Assembly: GCA_016191115.1 (NCBI GenBank)
Contig: JACPPG010000001.1
Location: 28,657 to 92,656, forward strand
DNA from: Planctomycetia bacterium
GTDB taxonomy: Bacteria; Planctomycetota; Planctomycetia; Pirellulales; JACPPG01
Reading direction: 5' to 3'
DNA: 64,000 nt
Part shown: positions 8,673 through 18,388 of the stretch, piece after piece
How positions within the stretch are numbered: the first letter of the stretch is position 1
How the letters are laid out: each line of letters starts with the position of its first letter
Notes under the pieces: generated by a model
Told to the model about the DNA's origin: nothing
The model's database searches: none
The model's input: only the letters and a program-made list of their open reading frames with translations
Translations under genes and position numbers: made by a program

Positions 8673-9686
8673 CTATTGTGTGCCCGTCAACCGGTCATCG
8701 TACCGCCGGGCCGCCTCGTTCTGCATCGCCGCCCACTGCTGGGCCAACCGCCGATTCTCCTGGAACGTGGCGGCCAGGTCCGCGCGGGTCGCGGCCAGGG
8801 CGGTTTCGAGCGATTCGCGCTTGCGGGTGATCAGTTTCTGCTCGACCTGCGAGCGATCGAGCTCCTGTCGCAGGTCGGCGATCTCCGTCTGATGAAAGGC
8901 CACCTGCTCTTTGGCGTCGGCCAATGCCGCCTGGATCGAAGCGGCGTCCTTGGCCGCCGCGGTACTCAAATCGGCTACCTCCGAAATCTGCCGATCCAGC
9001 TCGTGAAACAACTGGTCGTAGTCGTTCAGGTTCCGCTGGTACTTGCCGTCGACGACGTTTTGCGGCGGATCGTCGGCGCTGGCCGGCTGGCCATCCTTGG
9101 CGTACTCATTCACGCTCGCGGCGGGAAGCATCGCCGCGAGCTTCTCTTTGTCCAGCCCGGCGAACGCCTCGTGCCGGTCGATGGGCATCACTTCGTACAA
9201 CGTCCAGTTGCCGGCGCTGGCAGCCAAACGCTTGAGCTGCCGCTCGGACATCTTCATGTCCGGCGCCAGCGAAACCGTCGTGTCGGTGGCGGCCATGGCC
9301 TGGAATTCACCTAGGTAGCCGTCGGAATCGAAGGCAAAGAGCACCATCTTCGGAAGGATGCGGTGCGGCGAGGGGACGTCGATCTTCACGGTGCCTTCGC
9401 CCGAACTGGCGTCGAACGCCTTCTCTGGATTAGCGGGAGTCCACACGCGGCCGCGGTCGACGACAGCCTCGTGCAAGGCGGCGCGTGCATCGCGTTCAGC
9501 GAGGGCAAGCTGGTCGAGGTTGAGGCGCGGGGGCGGGCCTTCGTTGGCGGCGAAGACCGCTCTGCGCCACTTCTCCACTTCGCCGCGCCAAGCCTCGTTG
9601 GTCCTTAGCAGGCGCGAGGAAAGGTAGAAGAATGGCAGGAGCGCCACAAACACGAGCGCCACCAGCACCTTGCTCCAGATACTCAT
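8673..9686 (-). CDS. Membrane-anchored coiled-coil protein of unknown function
   Basis: The 337-residue protein has one N-terminal membrane segment (about residues 6-24, VLVALVFVALLPFFYLSS) and a short linker. A middle region carries a beta-like stretch (KIDVPSPHRILPKMVLFAFD; YLGEFQAMAATDTTVSLAP). A long C-terminal coiled coil runs from about 215 to 325 (LDRQISEVADLSTAAAKD; AATFQENRRLAQQW). It is probably anchored in the inner membrane with the coiled coil outside. I recognise no named family; similar anchored coiled-coil proteins are common in planctomycetes. It is divergent from the exporter cluster at 10 kb, separated by 380 bases. Confidence 0.7.
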   Translation of the reverse strand: MSIWSKVLVALVFVALLPFFYLSSRLLRTNEAWRGEVEKWRRAVFAANEGPPPRLNLDQLALAERDARAALHEAVVDRGRVWTPANPEKAFDASSGEGTVKIDVPSPHRILPKMVLFAFDSDGYLGEFQAMAATDTTVSLAPDMKMSERQLKRLAASAGNWTLYEVMPIDRHEAFAGLDKEKLAAMLPAASVNEYAKDGQPASADDPPQNVVDGKYQRNLNDYDQLFHELDRQISEVADLSTAAAKDAASIQAALADAKEQVAFHQTEIADLRQELDRSQVEQKLITRKRESLETALAATRADLAATFQENRRLAQQWAAMQNEAARRYDDRLTGTQ

Positions 9687-10066
9687 GGCGCCTCAAACCG
9701 TGATTCCGGCCGCACGCGGCGAATCGGAGCCGGGCAGATCCGGCGATGGGTCCTGCGCCGTCCCTAGCCCACTGTCAGAAAAGAACTTACGCTCCGTCCC
9801 TAAGAGCCGATATTAGGCTCGCTGGGAGCCGCTGTCAAGCTAGGGCAGCCGCAGCGTTTGGGTTCAGAAAACGCGCTGCTGGCGTGCTATCGGTTCCGCA
9901 TCTTGCCAGCTCTCTGCCGACCGCCCGCAAAGTCAACACAGACGCTACATTCGCTCAAGTCGCGTCATTTTAACGCCGAATTGTTACACGACGAATCGAC
10001 AGCCCGCGCCACAGGCGCGCGCCCTGCGCGGCCGCCGAGGCAACCGCGACGCACGAGGCTACCGCA
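9687..10066. other. Divergent intergenic region
   Basis: This 380-base gap separates two divergent genes, so it must hold promoters for both. No sigma-70 pair close to consensus is visible. A short inverted repeat (GAGCCGATATTAGGCTC, 9806-9822) is the only clear structure. Confidence 0.35.
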
Positions 10067-12943
10067 TTGAGCGCATCTCGACCGGCAACCCTCCGCACGC
10101 TCTCCCGAGCCGGCCTGGCGCTTGTGGCGCTTGCGCCGCTAGTGGCGGCGGGCTGCACGCGCAATTTCTGGCGCACGCAGGCGGACGCCGAGGCCTCGAA
10201 CGCGATCCGCCAGTTGGCCAGCCTCACCAATGCGCCGCTCGAGTACTACAACGTCTACACCGACCCGCGCTCCCGCTTGTTTGATCCCACCAGCCCCGAC
10301 AAGCCGCCCATGCCGCCCGACGATCCGGCCGCGCAAAGGCTGATGCACTGCATCAACTACCAGCCGCACTACTTGCGTTGGTTTGCCAACGGCGTGGTTC
10401 CATCGGTGGATTTGCATCAGTGGGAGCAGTACCTCCCACCTAGCGACAACGCGGAGGGGGCGATTCCCCTCGATCTGTCGACGGCCGTCATGCTGGCGCG
10501 CTTCAATTCGCGCGATTACCAACAGCAGATCGAGACCATGTACCTGGCGGCCTTGGACGTGACGTTCGAGCGATTTCGCTTCGCGACGCAGTTCTTCGCC
10601 ACGCAGAACACGACGTTCGATACGCAGGGCCCGGCGAATCCAGGCGGCCCCTTGAGCACGTTGTCGGTGCTGAACGACGTCCAGGCGCAGAAGCTTTTCG
10701 CCGGCGGCGGTCAGCTCCTCGTCGAATTCGCCAACTCGTTTGTCTGGCAATTCGCCGGGCCGAACACGCAGACGGCCAATTCGCTGATCAGTTTCAACTT
10801 CCTGCAGCCGCTGATGCGCGGGGCCGGCCGCGCCGTGGTCCTCGAGCGATTGACCACCGCTGAGCGGGCACTGCTCTATGACGTTCGGCAGATGGAACAA
10901 TACCGCCGTGCTTTCTATGCGTTCATTGCCACGGGGCGAAACGTCGGTCAGGGGCCAACCCGACTCGGCGGCGTGTTCGGCGCCTCGGGCCTGGCGGGTT
11001 TTACCGGCGTCGGCGGCGGCGGGTTCGGACAGGTCGGCACGGCCGTGGCCGCGACCGGCAACGTCGGCGCGGGTGGCACGACCGGCGGCGCCGGCGCGGC
11101 GCAGGCGCAAGGGTTCATCGGCCTCGTGCAGGACATCATGCAAATTCGCAACCAGGAAGCGAACGTGGCCGGACTGCGCGACAGCCTGGCGCAGCTCGAG
11201 GCCGCTTACGAGGCCGGCCGCATCGATCGCTTCCAGGTCGATCTCACGCGGCAGCAGCTTTATACCAGCGAAAGCCAGGTGCTCAACGCCAAGATCGTCT
11301 TCGAGAACTTGCTCGATTCGCTGAAGATCTCGATGGGCCTGCCGCCGGACATCCGTTTTGTCGTGCAGGATCCATTTCTCGAGCGCTTCAAGCTGATCGA
11401 TCCGGACCTGACCAGGATCCAAGGCCATGTCGACGACCTGGTCGACGAGGTGCGAAACCCCGACGGCGCCGTGGGGTTTGATGATTTGAGGACCTATCTG
11501 GCCGACGTGGCGAAGGTCCGCGAGGAGATCACCGGGCACCTGACAACGGTTGCCGAGGATTTCAAGAAGTTGGACGAGATTCTCCCGTCGCGCCGGCGAA
11601 CGATGCGCCGTTTGCAACTGCGCCCCGAGTTCGACCGCGGCGACGTCGAGCCGTCGGCCTACCGCGTCGACCTGTTGGACGACCGCGTCGAAACGCTCAA
11701 GGACGATCACGAAGAACTATTGGACCGTTTGGCGGGCAATTGGACCGCCTTTACCGACCTGGAGGCGAACCTCGAAAACCTGACGCCCGACGCCGCGCGG
11801 CTTCGCCTGCTGGACGTGGTCACGCTCTTGTCGGGACAGGTGCTGGAGCTGTCGCTGGTGCAGGCCCGCGCGCGCCTGGACGCGATTGAGCTGGTGCCCA
11901 TCGCGATCCAGCCGTCGCAGGCGATGGCCATTGCCAGCGCCAACCGGCCCGACTGGAAGAACACACGCGCGCAAGTCATCGACTCCTGGAGACGCATCGA
12001 GTTCAACGCCAATGGGCTATTGTCCGGGCTGAATGTGGTGTTCAGCGGCGACCTCGGCACGACGCAGGACAATCCCATCCGGTTCCGCGACACGACGGGT
12101 GAATTGCGAGTCGGCGTTCAGTTCGACGCGCCGCTGACGCGGATGAACGAGCGAAACCTTTACCGTCAGTCGTTGATCGATTATCAGCAAGCGCGGCGCC
12201 GGTACATGCTGTTCGTCGACACCGTGCACCAGCTCTTGCGGCAGGAGATCCGGCAGATCGATCTGAACCAACTGAATTTCGAGCTGCTGCGGGCCGCGGT
12301 GGGCGTGGCTATCGAGAAGGTCGACCTTTCTCGGTTGAAGCTCATGCAGCCGCCGGCGCCTGGCGAGCAGGCCGCCTTCAGCGACACCTTTGCCCGCGAC
12401 TTGTTGACGTCGCTCAACGACCTGTTGAACGTGCAGAACGATTTTATGAGCGTATGGGTGAACTACGAGGTTCAGCGCATCGGACTGGACTTCGACATGG
12501 GCATCATGCAGCTCGACGACCGCGGCGTGTGGATCGATCCGGGCCCGATCGACGGACCACGGCTTTTGGAACAGTACGCGGGCGATTGTGAGCCGGAGGA
12601 CTTGCCCTTCATGCGCGAGGCCATGGAAGACGCGGCCGCCGAAGCCGCCAAGGAGGCGGACGGCAAGACCCCCGCCGAGGAGCGCGAGGAGGAATTGCCG
12701 CCCCCCGACCCGCACACCACCGAGCAGGTGCGTTCCCAGCGCGACCCGTCGCCGGTCGAGCGGGCCCATGCCCTGGAGCAGTCGGACGCGGCCGCAAGCA
12801 AGGTCGGGCGGGTCCAATGGGTGTTCGACGCCGACCAGACGGGCACCGGCAACTCGGGCGTTCCGCCTTGGCAGGCGCCCCCCGTGCCCAAGAGCGGCAG
12901 GCCCCAAAACCGGCCCCATACCGCGGCGAATCAGAGGAAATAG
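10067..12943 (+). CDS. Oversized TolC-like outer-membrane efflux lipoprotein
   Basis: The 958-residue protein resembles outer-membrane efflux proteins: long amphipathic helices with repeated pseudo-pairs (MQIRNQEANVAGLRDSLAQL; YEAGRIDRFQVDLTRQQL; QARRRYMLFVDTVHQLLRQE). It has a lipoprotein signal with lipobox VAAGC (Cys30). It is about twice the usual TolC length. Extra parts include a glycine-rich segment near residues 310-350, a charged helical insertion near 450-600, and an acidic/proline-rich tail after about 850. The start is a TTG at 10067 placed just before the lipoprotein signal. The genes following encode the adaptor, ATPase and permease, so this is the outer-membrane duct of one tripartite exporter. 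Repeat B1 lies directly after its stop codon. Confidence 0.82.
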   Translation: MSASRPATLRTLSRAGLALVALAPLVAAGCTRNFWRTQADAEASNAIRQLASLTNAPLEYYNVYTDPRSRLFDPTSPDKPPMPPDDPAAQRLMHCINYQPHYLRWFANGVVPSVDLHQWEQYLPPSDNAEGAIPLDLSTAVMLARFNSRDYQQQIETMYLAALDVTFERFRFATQFFATQNTTFDTQGPANPGGPLSTLSVLNDVQAQKLFAGGGQLLVEFANSFVWQFAGPNTQTANSLISFNFLQPLMRGAGRAVVLERLTTAERALLYDVRQMEQYRRAFYAFIATGRNVGQGPTRLGGVFGASGLAGFTGVGGGGFGQVGTAVAATGNVGAGGTTGGAGAAQAQGFIGLVQDIMQIRNQEANVAGLRDSLAQLEAAYEAGRIDRFQVDLTRQQLYTSESQVLNAKIVFENLLDSLKISMGLPPDIRFVVQDPFLERFKLIDPDLTRIQGHVDDLVDEVRNPDGAVGFDDLRTYLADVAKVREEITGHLTTVAEDFKKLDEILPSRRRTMRRLQLRPEFDRGDVEPSAYRVDLLDDRVETLKDDHEELLDRLAGNWTAFTDLEANLENLTPDAARLRLLDVVTLLSGQVLELSLVQARARLDAIELVPIAIQPSQAMAIASANRPDWKNTRAQVIDSWRRIEFNANGLLSGLNVVFSGDLGTTQDNPIRFRDTTGELRVGVQFDAPLTRMNERNLYRQSLIDYQQARRRYMLFVDTVHQLLRQEIRQIDLNQLNFELLRAAVGVAIEKVDLSRLKLMQPPAPGEQAAFSDTFARDLLTSLNDLLNVQNDFMSVWVNYEVQRIGLDFDMGIMQLDDRGVWIDPGPIDGPRLLEQYAGDCEPEDLPFMREAMEDAAAEAAKEADGKTPAEEREEELPPPDPHTTEQVRSQRDPSPVERAHALEQSDAAASKVGRVQWVFDADQTGTGNSGVPPWQAPPVPKSGRPQNRPHTAANQRK

Positions 12944-12945
12944 GC

Positions 12946-13067
12946 AGGAGAACTGCAAAGTCCTGGGAGAGGGGGTCAGGCACATTTTTCGGCCGAAGCT
13001 CCTTCGGAAGAATTGAGAGCCGCATGTGCCGAAAAATGAGCCAGACCCCGGACTTTGCAGTTCTCCT
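12946..13067 (+). repeat. Interspersed repeat family B, copy B1, with flanking direct repeats
   Basis: Family B is about 122 bp with perfect terminal inverted repeats (AGGAGAACTGCAAAGTCC and its inverse). The inner arms are GGGGTCAGGCACATTT and, inverted, GGGGTCTGGCTCATTT. Copy B1 is flanked by the 11-base direct repeat GAGGAAATAGG at 12934-12944 and 13068-13078. The left copy contains the TAG stop of the efflux gene. Confidence 0.9.
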
Positions 13068-13191
13068 GAGGAAATAGGGCCATGGTGACAACCGCGCCCT
13101 ACCCGGATACAATCAACGGGGCTTTATGCCTCCCTCGCGGCCTTCCTCCACCCGCCCCTGGGCCGCGAGCCTCCGTCACGACAGGTGACAG

Positions 13192-15018
13192 ATGTCTGTC
13201 GCATGCGCATCGTACCCCTACTCGCGGCCTCGTAGCGCCTTCTCGCTCACGGGGGTGCTGACGATCCTGGCCCTGGGCGGCGCGGTCGCCGCCGGCGCCA
13301 TCTGGTTACTGCGCCCGATGCTGCTGGGCGAAAAGGAAGAGACGAACTACCTGGTCGACCACGTCAAGGTGGGCATCTTCACCCACGACGTCGTCGAGCG
13401 CGGTGAGATCGAGAGTTCCAGCAATGTGGAAGTGCGCAGCGAGGTGCAATCGCGTTCCAGCGGCGGGGCGGCGATCATCGAGATCGTGGACGAAGGCACC
13501 ATCGTCCAGGAAGGCGATTTCCTTGTGCGGCTGGATGATTCCGCGCTGCGCGACGAGCTGACAGCGCAGCAGAGCGTGGTCAACGCCAGCGACGCGACCG
13601 TGATTCAATCCCTGGCGGCGCTCGCCACCGCCGAGATCGCCAAGAAAGAATACGAAGAGGGCACGTTCAAGCAGGACGAAGAGCTGCTCCGCAGCGAGGC
13701 CTTTGTCGCCGAGGAAAACCTCCGGCGGGCCCAGGAGTACGCCCGGCATAGCGAGCGGCTGGCCGCCAAGGGCTACGTCACGCAGGTGCAGCTCGAGGCC
13801 GACCATTTCGCGGTCAAGAAGGCCGAGGCCGATCTGGCGCTGGCGAACACCAAGCTGATGGTGCTCCGCAACTTCACCAAGGCGAAGATGCTCGAGTCAC
13901 TGAACGCGGACGTCAAGATCGCCGAAGCCAGGCTGAAAGCCGACCAGAAGACCAATACCCTGGACCGCACCAAGCTGGAGTTCGTCCAGTCGCAAATCAC
14001 GAAGTGCGTCATCAACGCTCCCTCGCCCGGTCAAGTGGTGTACGCCAATGAAACCGCCGGTCGCGGCGGGCAAGAGGTGATCATCCAGGAGGGCACGGCC
14101 GTCCGCGAGCGCCAGGTGATCGTCCGCCTTCCCGATCCCACGCGGATGCAGGTCAAAGCGCGGATCAACGAGTCGCGCATCGACTTCATTCGCGAGGACT
14201 ACCCCGTGGTGATCCGGCTGGATGCGCTGCCGGGAGTGGAGCTGAAGGGGATCGTGCGGCGCGTGAGCGACTATCCGATTGCCAGCGGATGGTTCGGCAA
14301 CAGCGTCAAGGAATACGCCACGTTCGTGGAAATCCTCGACCCGCCGACGGCGATGCGGCCGGGCATGACCGCCGAGGTCGCCATCCGGGTCGAGCAGTTG
14401 GAAAGCGCCTTGCAGTTACCGGTGCAGGCCGTTTTCGAACGCGGCGGTCGCCACTGGTGCATCATTCCCGAGACGTCGGGCCTGGTGGCCCGCGAGGTGA
14501 AGATCGGCGCCACCAACGACAAGGTCGTGATCATTCGCGAGGGTTTGCAGAAGGACGAAACGGTCCTCAGTAACCCGCGCAAGTATCTCAATCAGGTCGA
14601 CCTGCCGGCCGGGCCGGTCCGAGATCAAAAAGAAATGATGGCCGCCATGCCGACCAAGGAGAAGGCCGACGAGGACAAACGCAAGCGCCTCGCTTCGGCC
14701 GAAGGCGCGGGCGGCGGCCGCAACGGCGGCGGCCGTGGCGGGCCCGGAGGTCCAGGCGGCGCCAGCGGAGATCCGGCGGCCATGGTCACGGGCATGATGC
14801 AGAGAATGGACAAAGACAAAAACGGCAAGCTCGACGAGGCCGAATTAGCCGAACTGCCCGAGCAGTTCCGCACCGGTCTGAAGCAGGCCGATACGAACAA
14901 GGACGGCGTGATCGACACGACCGAGCTGACGACTGCCATGCGCGCCTTCGCGGCCCGCGGCGGCGGGGGCGGCGGGCGGCCGGGCGCCAATGCCGGGGGC
15001 GGCGGAGCCGGGCCATGA
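13192..15018 (+). CDS. HlyD/MacA-like periplasmic adaptor with C-terminal EF-hands
   Basis: The 608-residue membrane-fusion protein links inner-membrane transporter and outer-membrane duct. It has an N-terminal membrane segment (about 20-42), a biotinyl-lipoyl-like half (EIVDEGTIVQEGDFLVRLDD), an alpha-helical hairpin (about 125-265), and beta-barrel domains (MRPGMTAEVAIRVEQLESALQ is typical of MacA-like adaptors). Unusually, after a Lys/Gly-rich linker it carries two canonical EF-hand loops, DKDKNGKLDEAEL (540-552) and DTNKDGVIDTTEL (567-579), then a glycine-rich tail. Standard adaptors end before this point. Its last bases overlap the ATPase start by four bases (ATGA), so translation is coupled. 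Confidence 0.88.
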   Translation: MSVACASYPYSRPRSAFSLTGVLTILALGGAVAAGAIWLLRPMLLGEKEETNYLVDHVKVGIFTHDVVERGEIESSSNVEVRSEVQSRSSGGAAIIEIVDEGTIVQEGDFLVRLDDSALRDELTAQQSVVNASDATVIQSLAALATAEIAKKEYEEGTFKQDEELLRSEAFVAEENLRRAQEYARHSERLAAKGYVTQVQLEADHFAVKKAEADLALANTKLMVLRNFTKAKMLESLNADVKIAEARLKADQKTNTLDRTKLEFVQSQITKCVINAPSPGQVVYANETAGRGGQEVIIQEGTAVRERQVIVRLPDPTRMQVKARINESRIDFIREDYPVVIRLDALPGVELKGIVRRVSDYPIASGWFGNSVKEYATFVEILDPPTAMRPGMTAEVAIRVEQLESALQLPVQAVFERGGRHWCIIPETSGLVAREVKIGATNDKVVIIREGLQKDETVLSNPRKYLNQVDLPAGPVRDQKEMMAAMPTKEKADEDKRKRLASAEGAGGGRNGGGRGGPGGPGGASGDPAAMVTGMMQRMDKDKNGKLDEAELAELPEQFRTGLKQADTNKDGVIDTTELTTAMRAFAARGGGGGGRPGANAGGGGAGP

Positions 15019-15701
15019 ACCTCGCCTTTCGGGTCGAGGAGCTCAAGAAGGACTACCTGCTCGGCGGCGAAACAGTCCATGCCCTGCGCGGCGTCACCAT
15101 CGAAGTCCCCGAGGGGGACTACGTCGCCATCATGGGCCCCTCCGGCTCCGGCAAGAGCACGCTCTTGAATCTGCTCGGCTGCCTGGACCGGCCCACCTCG
15201 GGCAGCTACTTTCTCGGCGGCGACGACGTGGCCAAGATGACCGACGATCGCCTCTCCGAGGTCCGCGCCAACCGCATCGGATTCGTGTTTCAGTCGTACA
15301 ACCTCATCGCGCAACTGACCGTCGTCGAGAACATCGAAGTCCCGCTGTACTACGGCAGCCGGTTGAACTCGACCACGCGGGCACGCTGTCACAAGCTGGC
15401 TGAGATGGTCGGGCTCGGCGACCGGCTGCGCCATCGCCCCACGCAGCTCTCCGGCGGCCAGCAACAGCGGGCGGCCATCGCCCGCAGCCTTGTGAACGAT
15501 CCCTACTTCATCCTGGCCGACGAGCCGACGGGCAATCTCGACAGCGTCACCTCGGGCGAGATTCTGGATTTGCTCTCGCGGCTGAACCGGGAAGAAGGGA
15601 AAACGGTCATTATGGTCACGCACGAGGAAGACGTGGCCGAACGGGCCAAACGCATCATCCGGCTCAAGGACGGCCTGCTGCAATCGGACGTCCGCAGATG
15701 A
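15015..15701 (+). CDS. ABC transporter ATP-binding protein (MacB/LolD type)
   Basis: The 228-residue nucleotide-binding subunit has Walker [10 protein letters not shown] (41-49), the Q-loop FVFQSYNL (90-97), the signature LSGGQQQR (145-152) and Walker [12 protein letters not shown] (166-176). The sequence of this group powers MacB-type or LolCDE-type permeases that move substrates out of the membrane or periplasm. It overlaps the adaptor upstream by four bases and the permease downstream by four bases, so all three are translated together. The substrate cannot be read from the sequence. Confidence 0.93.
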   Translation: MNLAFRVEELKKDYLLGGETVHALRGVTIEVPEGDYVAIMGPSGSGKSTLLNLLGCLDRPTSGSYFLGGDDVAKMTDDRLSEVRANRIGFVFQSYNLIAQLTVVENIEVPLYYGSRLNSTTRARCHKLAEMVGLGDRLRHRPTQLSGGQQQRAAIARSLVNDPYFILADEPTGNLDSVTSGEILDLLSRLNREEGKTVIMVTHEEDVAERAKRIIRLKDGLLQSDVRR

Positions 15702-17020
15702 CTCTCTGGATCCGCACCTGGCAACTCGGCGTCAAGAGCCTGCTCTTGCACCCGCTGCGCTCGCTGTTGACGGTGCTGGGCATCTTTATCGGCGTGGCCA
15801 GCGTCATTTGGCTCTTGGCCATCGGCGAAGGAATCAGCAAAAAGGCGCAGGAACAGATCGAAGGGCTGGGGGCCGACAACATCATCGTCCGCTCGATCAA
15901 GCCCCCCAACGAGTCGACGCCCGATAGCCGAGGACCCGTTCCCTACGGTGTCACGCGCGACGATTACTATCGCCTGACCGAGACCATTAACACCGTCGAC
16001 CGCGCGTTGCCGATCCGCGAGCTGCGCCGACAGTTCCGCAACAACGATCGCCTGGTCGACGGCCGCCTGGTCGGGTGCACTCCGGAGTACGCGCAAGTCA
16101 CGCACCTGGAGGTCGACCGTGGGCATTTCATCTCCGACGCCGAGCTGGAGCAGAAGGAAAAGGCCTGTGCCCTGGCGGCCGAGGTCGCGGAACGGCTATT
16201 TCCCTTCGAGAACCCCCTCGGCCAGACCGTCCGCGTCGAAGACGACTACTATGTCGTCGTCGGCGTGATGAAGCCGCGCGAGGCCTCGGCCGGGATCGGC
16301 GGGTCGCTGGCGGCGCAGGAGTTCTCCGACGACGTCTACATTCCCATCACCACCCTGTGGACGCGGATCGGCGATTTCATCGTCACGCGCCGCAGCGGTT
16401 CTTGGGAAGGCGAGATCGTGCAACTGAGCCAGATCACGCTTCGCGTCAACAGCGTCGACGACGTCGTGGCCACGGCCGACTTGGTGCGCACCATCCTGGC
16501 GTCGAAGCACCGCATCGCCGACTATGCGATCACCGTCCCCTTGGACCTGCTGGAGCAGGCCAAGACCACGCGGCTGATGTTCATCGTCTTCATGGGGCTG
16601 ATCGCCGCCATTTCGCTGGTGGTGGGCGGCATCGGAATCATGAACATCATGCTGGCCACCGTCACCGAGCGAACCCGCGAAATCGGCATCCGCCGGGCGC
16701 TCGGCGCCAAACGCCGCGACATCACCCGGCAATTCCTGGCCGAAACGATCGTGCTGTCGATCGTCGGCGGCCTGACCGGCGTGTTGGGCGGGCTGACCTG
16801 CGGCTTCGTCACCGATTGGTTGCGGATGGCGCTCGAGAACCTCTTTCCGCAAGTCATGGAGAGCCTGCCCGACGTCGTCCGCACGATCTCGCCGAAGGTG
16901 GTGCCCTGGTCGATCCCGATGGCCTTCGGGATTTCGGTGGGGGTGGGCCTGATCTTTGGGCTTTACCCGGCGACCCGCGCCGCGGCGATGGACCCGATCG
17001 AGGCGCTGCGCCACGAATAG
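15698..17020 (+). CDS. MacB-like ABC transporter permease (FtsX superfamily)
   Basis: The 440-residue permease has an N-terminal membrane helix (about 22-42, LLTVLGIFIGVASVIWLLAI). A large periplasmic MacB-type domain follows (about 45-285), then three C-terminal helices in the FtsX arrangement (GLIAAISLVVGGIGIMNIML; a helix near 345-370; GISVGVGLIFGLYPATRAA). The motifs TERTREIGIRRALGAKRRDI and ATRAAAMDPIEALRHE are classic for MacB permeases. With the ATPase, adaptor and efflux lipoprotein it forms a complete MacAB-TolC-like exporter. Such systems export macrolides, peptides, lipids or siderophores; nothing here shows which. Confidence 0.93.
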   Translation: MTLWIRTWQLGVKSLLLHPLRSLLTVLGIFIGVASVIWLLAIGEGISKKAQEQIEGLGADNIIVRSIKPPNESTPDSRGPVPYGVTRDDYYRLTETINTVDRALPIRELRRQFRNNDRLVDGRLVGCTPEYAQVTHLEVDRGHFISDAELEQKEKACALAAEVAERLFPFENPLGQTVRVEDDYYVVVGVMKPREASAGIGGSLAAQEFSDDVYIPITTLWTRIGDFIVTRRSGSWEGEIVQLSQITLRVNSVDDVVATADLVRTILASKHRIADYAITVPLDLLEQAKTTRLMFIVFMGLIAAISLVVGGIGIMNIMLATVTERTREIGIRRALGAKRRDITRQFLAETIVLSIVGGLTGVLGGLTCGFVTDWLRMALENLFPQVMESLPDVVRTISPKVVPWSIPMAFGISVGVGLIFGLYPATRAAAMDPIEALRHE

Positions 17021-17120
17021 GCGGCAGCGGGCAGCAAAACGCGCGAACCGGCTGCGGGCAGTGAAACAGGGGACCACGCTCGGTCGAGTGTGCGCGAAGC
17101 ACCTTTGGGCTTAGCCTCCC

Positions 17121-17194
17121 TAGGGTGCTCTGTGAACACCGTCCGCGCAACGTTACACCAACAGGCGCTTTCGTGGTGCTCGCAGAGCACCCTA
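17121..17194. repeat. Inverted repeat family E, copy E1
   Basis: TAGGGTGCTCTGTGAACACC (17121-17140) pairs with GGTGCTCGCAGAGCACCCTA (17175-17194). The element lies between the convergent permease and bioF genes, and its outer end supplies the TAG stop codon of bioF (17192-17194 read on the minus strand). A second copy is at 61388. Confidence 0.85.
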
Positions 17195-18388
17195 CGTCTT
17201 CGCGCACGCGGCCACCGGGGCCAGTTCCTTAAGCGCCGCTTGCACCGCGGCGATCATTTCCGCGTCGTGGCCGGCCGCCAGACTGATCCGCAATCGCGAG
17301 CCGCCCGCGGGCACACTGGGGGGGCGGATGGCCGGCACGTACAGTCCGCGCTCGAAAAGTTGCCGCGATAGCTCGACCGCGGCGGCCGGCTCGCGGACAA
17401 CGATCGGAATGATCTGGCTTGCGGAGCGGCCGACGTCCCAACCTTGCGCCGCAAGCGCGCCCCGCAACTGTGCGGCGCGATGGAGCAAACCGCGGCGGCG
17501 TTCCGGCTCCGTGCGCACCACGCCAAGCGCCGCCGAAGCGGCGGCGCATACGGCTGCCGGTGGCGCAGTCGAAAACATGTACGGCCGGGCACGATTGACC
17601 AACCACTCGATAAGCGACGCGCGGCCGCACACGAAGCCGCCTACGCCGCCGAGCGCCTTGCTCAGCGTGCCCACGCGGACGTCGACGCGGTCGGCAACGC
17701 CAAGCTGCTCGGCTACGCCGCGGCCATTCTCGCCGAACACGCCGGTCGCGTGAGCCTCGTCGACCAAGAGCATCGCACGGTAACGCTCTGCCAAATCGGC
17801 CAGGTCCACGAGGGGCGCCAGATCGCCGTCCATGCTGAAGAGTGCATCGGTGACGATCAGCCGCCGCCGAGCGTCCTTCGACGCCGCGAGCATCGCCCCG
17901 AGCGCCGCTGTGTCGCGGTGCGGATAAACTTCCACTTTGGCCCGCGACAGCCGGCAGCCGTCAACCAGGCTGGCGTGGTTCATCTCGTCAGCCAACACTG
18001 TGTCGCCGCGCGACACAAGCGCTGAAACTGCCGCCAGGTTGGCCGCGAACCCGGACGAAAAAACAAGCGCCGCCTCGGTCCCTTCGAATTGGGCGAGTTC
18101 GGTTTCGAGCCGCTCGTGCGCGGCGCCCCGTCCGGCCAATAGCGGGCTGGCCCCGCTTCCCCACCCTTCGCGATCAATCGCCTCGCGGGCCGCGGCGGCT
18201 AGGCGTGGCTCGCCGGCCAGGCCCAGATAGTCGTTGGCGCCGAAATGAATCACCGGGCGTCCGGCGATCTCGGCGTACGGTCCTTGCGGTCCGCGGTGCG
18301 ACGTCAGGCGGCGCCGCAGGTCGAGCGCCGCAAGCGCCGATAGCTCGTCGTCGATCCAGGTGAGCTGGTGTTCGCTGGGGGGCGGCAT
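17192..18388 (-). CDS. bioF: 8-amino-7-oxononanoate synthase (biotin synthesis)
   Basis: The 398-residue PLP enzyme condenses pimeloyl-ACP or -CoA with L-alanine to give the first biotin ring precursor. Signature elements are FGANDYLGLAGEPRL (about 49-63), the GSGASPLLAG loop, DEMNHASLVDG (134-144), DEAHATG (210-216), and the PLP lysine in GTLSKALGG (Lys244). The length is typical. The start ATG at 18388 directly follows the stop of the EVE-domain gene (TAGATG), so the two are co-transcribed. No other biotin gene is in the window. Related alpha-oxoamine synthases such as glycine C-acetyltransferase are similar, so a different acyl substrate is possible. Confidence 0.87.
   Translation of the reverse strand: MPPPSEHQLTWIDDELSALAALDLRRRLTSHRGPQGPYAEIAGRPVIHFGANDYLGLAGEPRLAAAAREAIDREGWGSGASPLLAGRGAAHERLETELAQFEGTEAALVFSSGFAANLAAVSALVSRGDTVLADEMNHASLVDGCRLSRAKVEVYPHRDTAALGAMLAASKDARRRLIVTDALFSMDGDLAPLVDLADLAERYRAMLLVDEAHATGVFGENGRGVAEQLGVADRVDVRVGTLSKALGGVGGFVCGRASLIEWLVNRARPYMFSTAPPAAVCAAASAALGVVRTEPERRRGLLHRAAQLRGALAAQGWDVGRSASQIIPIVVREPAAAVELSRQLFERGLYVPAIRPPSVPAGGSRLRISLAAGHDAEMIAAVQAALKELAPVAACAKT

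Noticed and set aside
10139..11710. Minus-strand frame of more than 500 codons inside the efflux lipoprotein gene
   Set aside because: It is the complement of a well-supported gene and shows no family pattern, signal or ribosome site.
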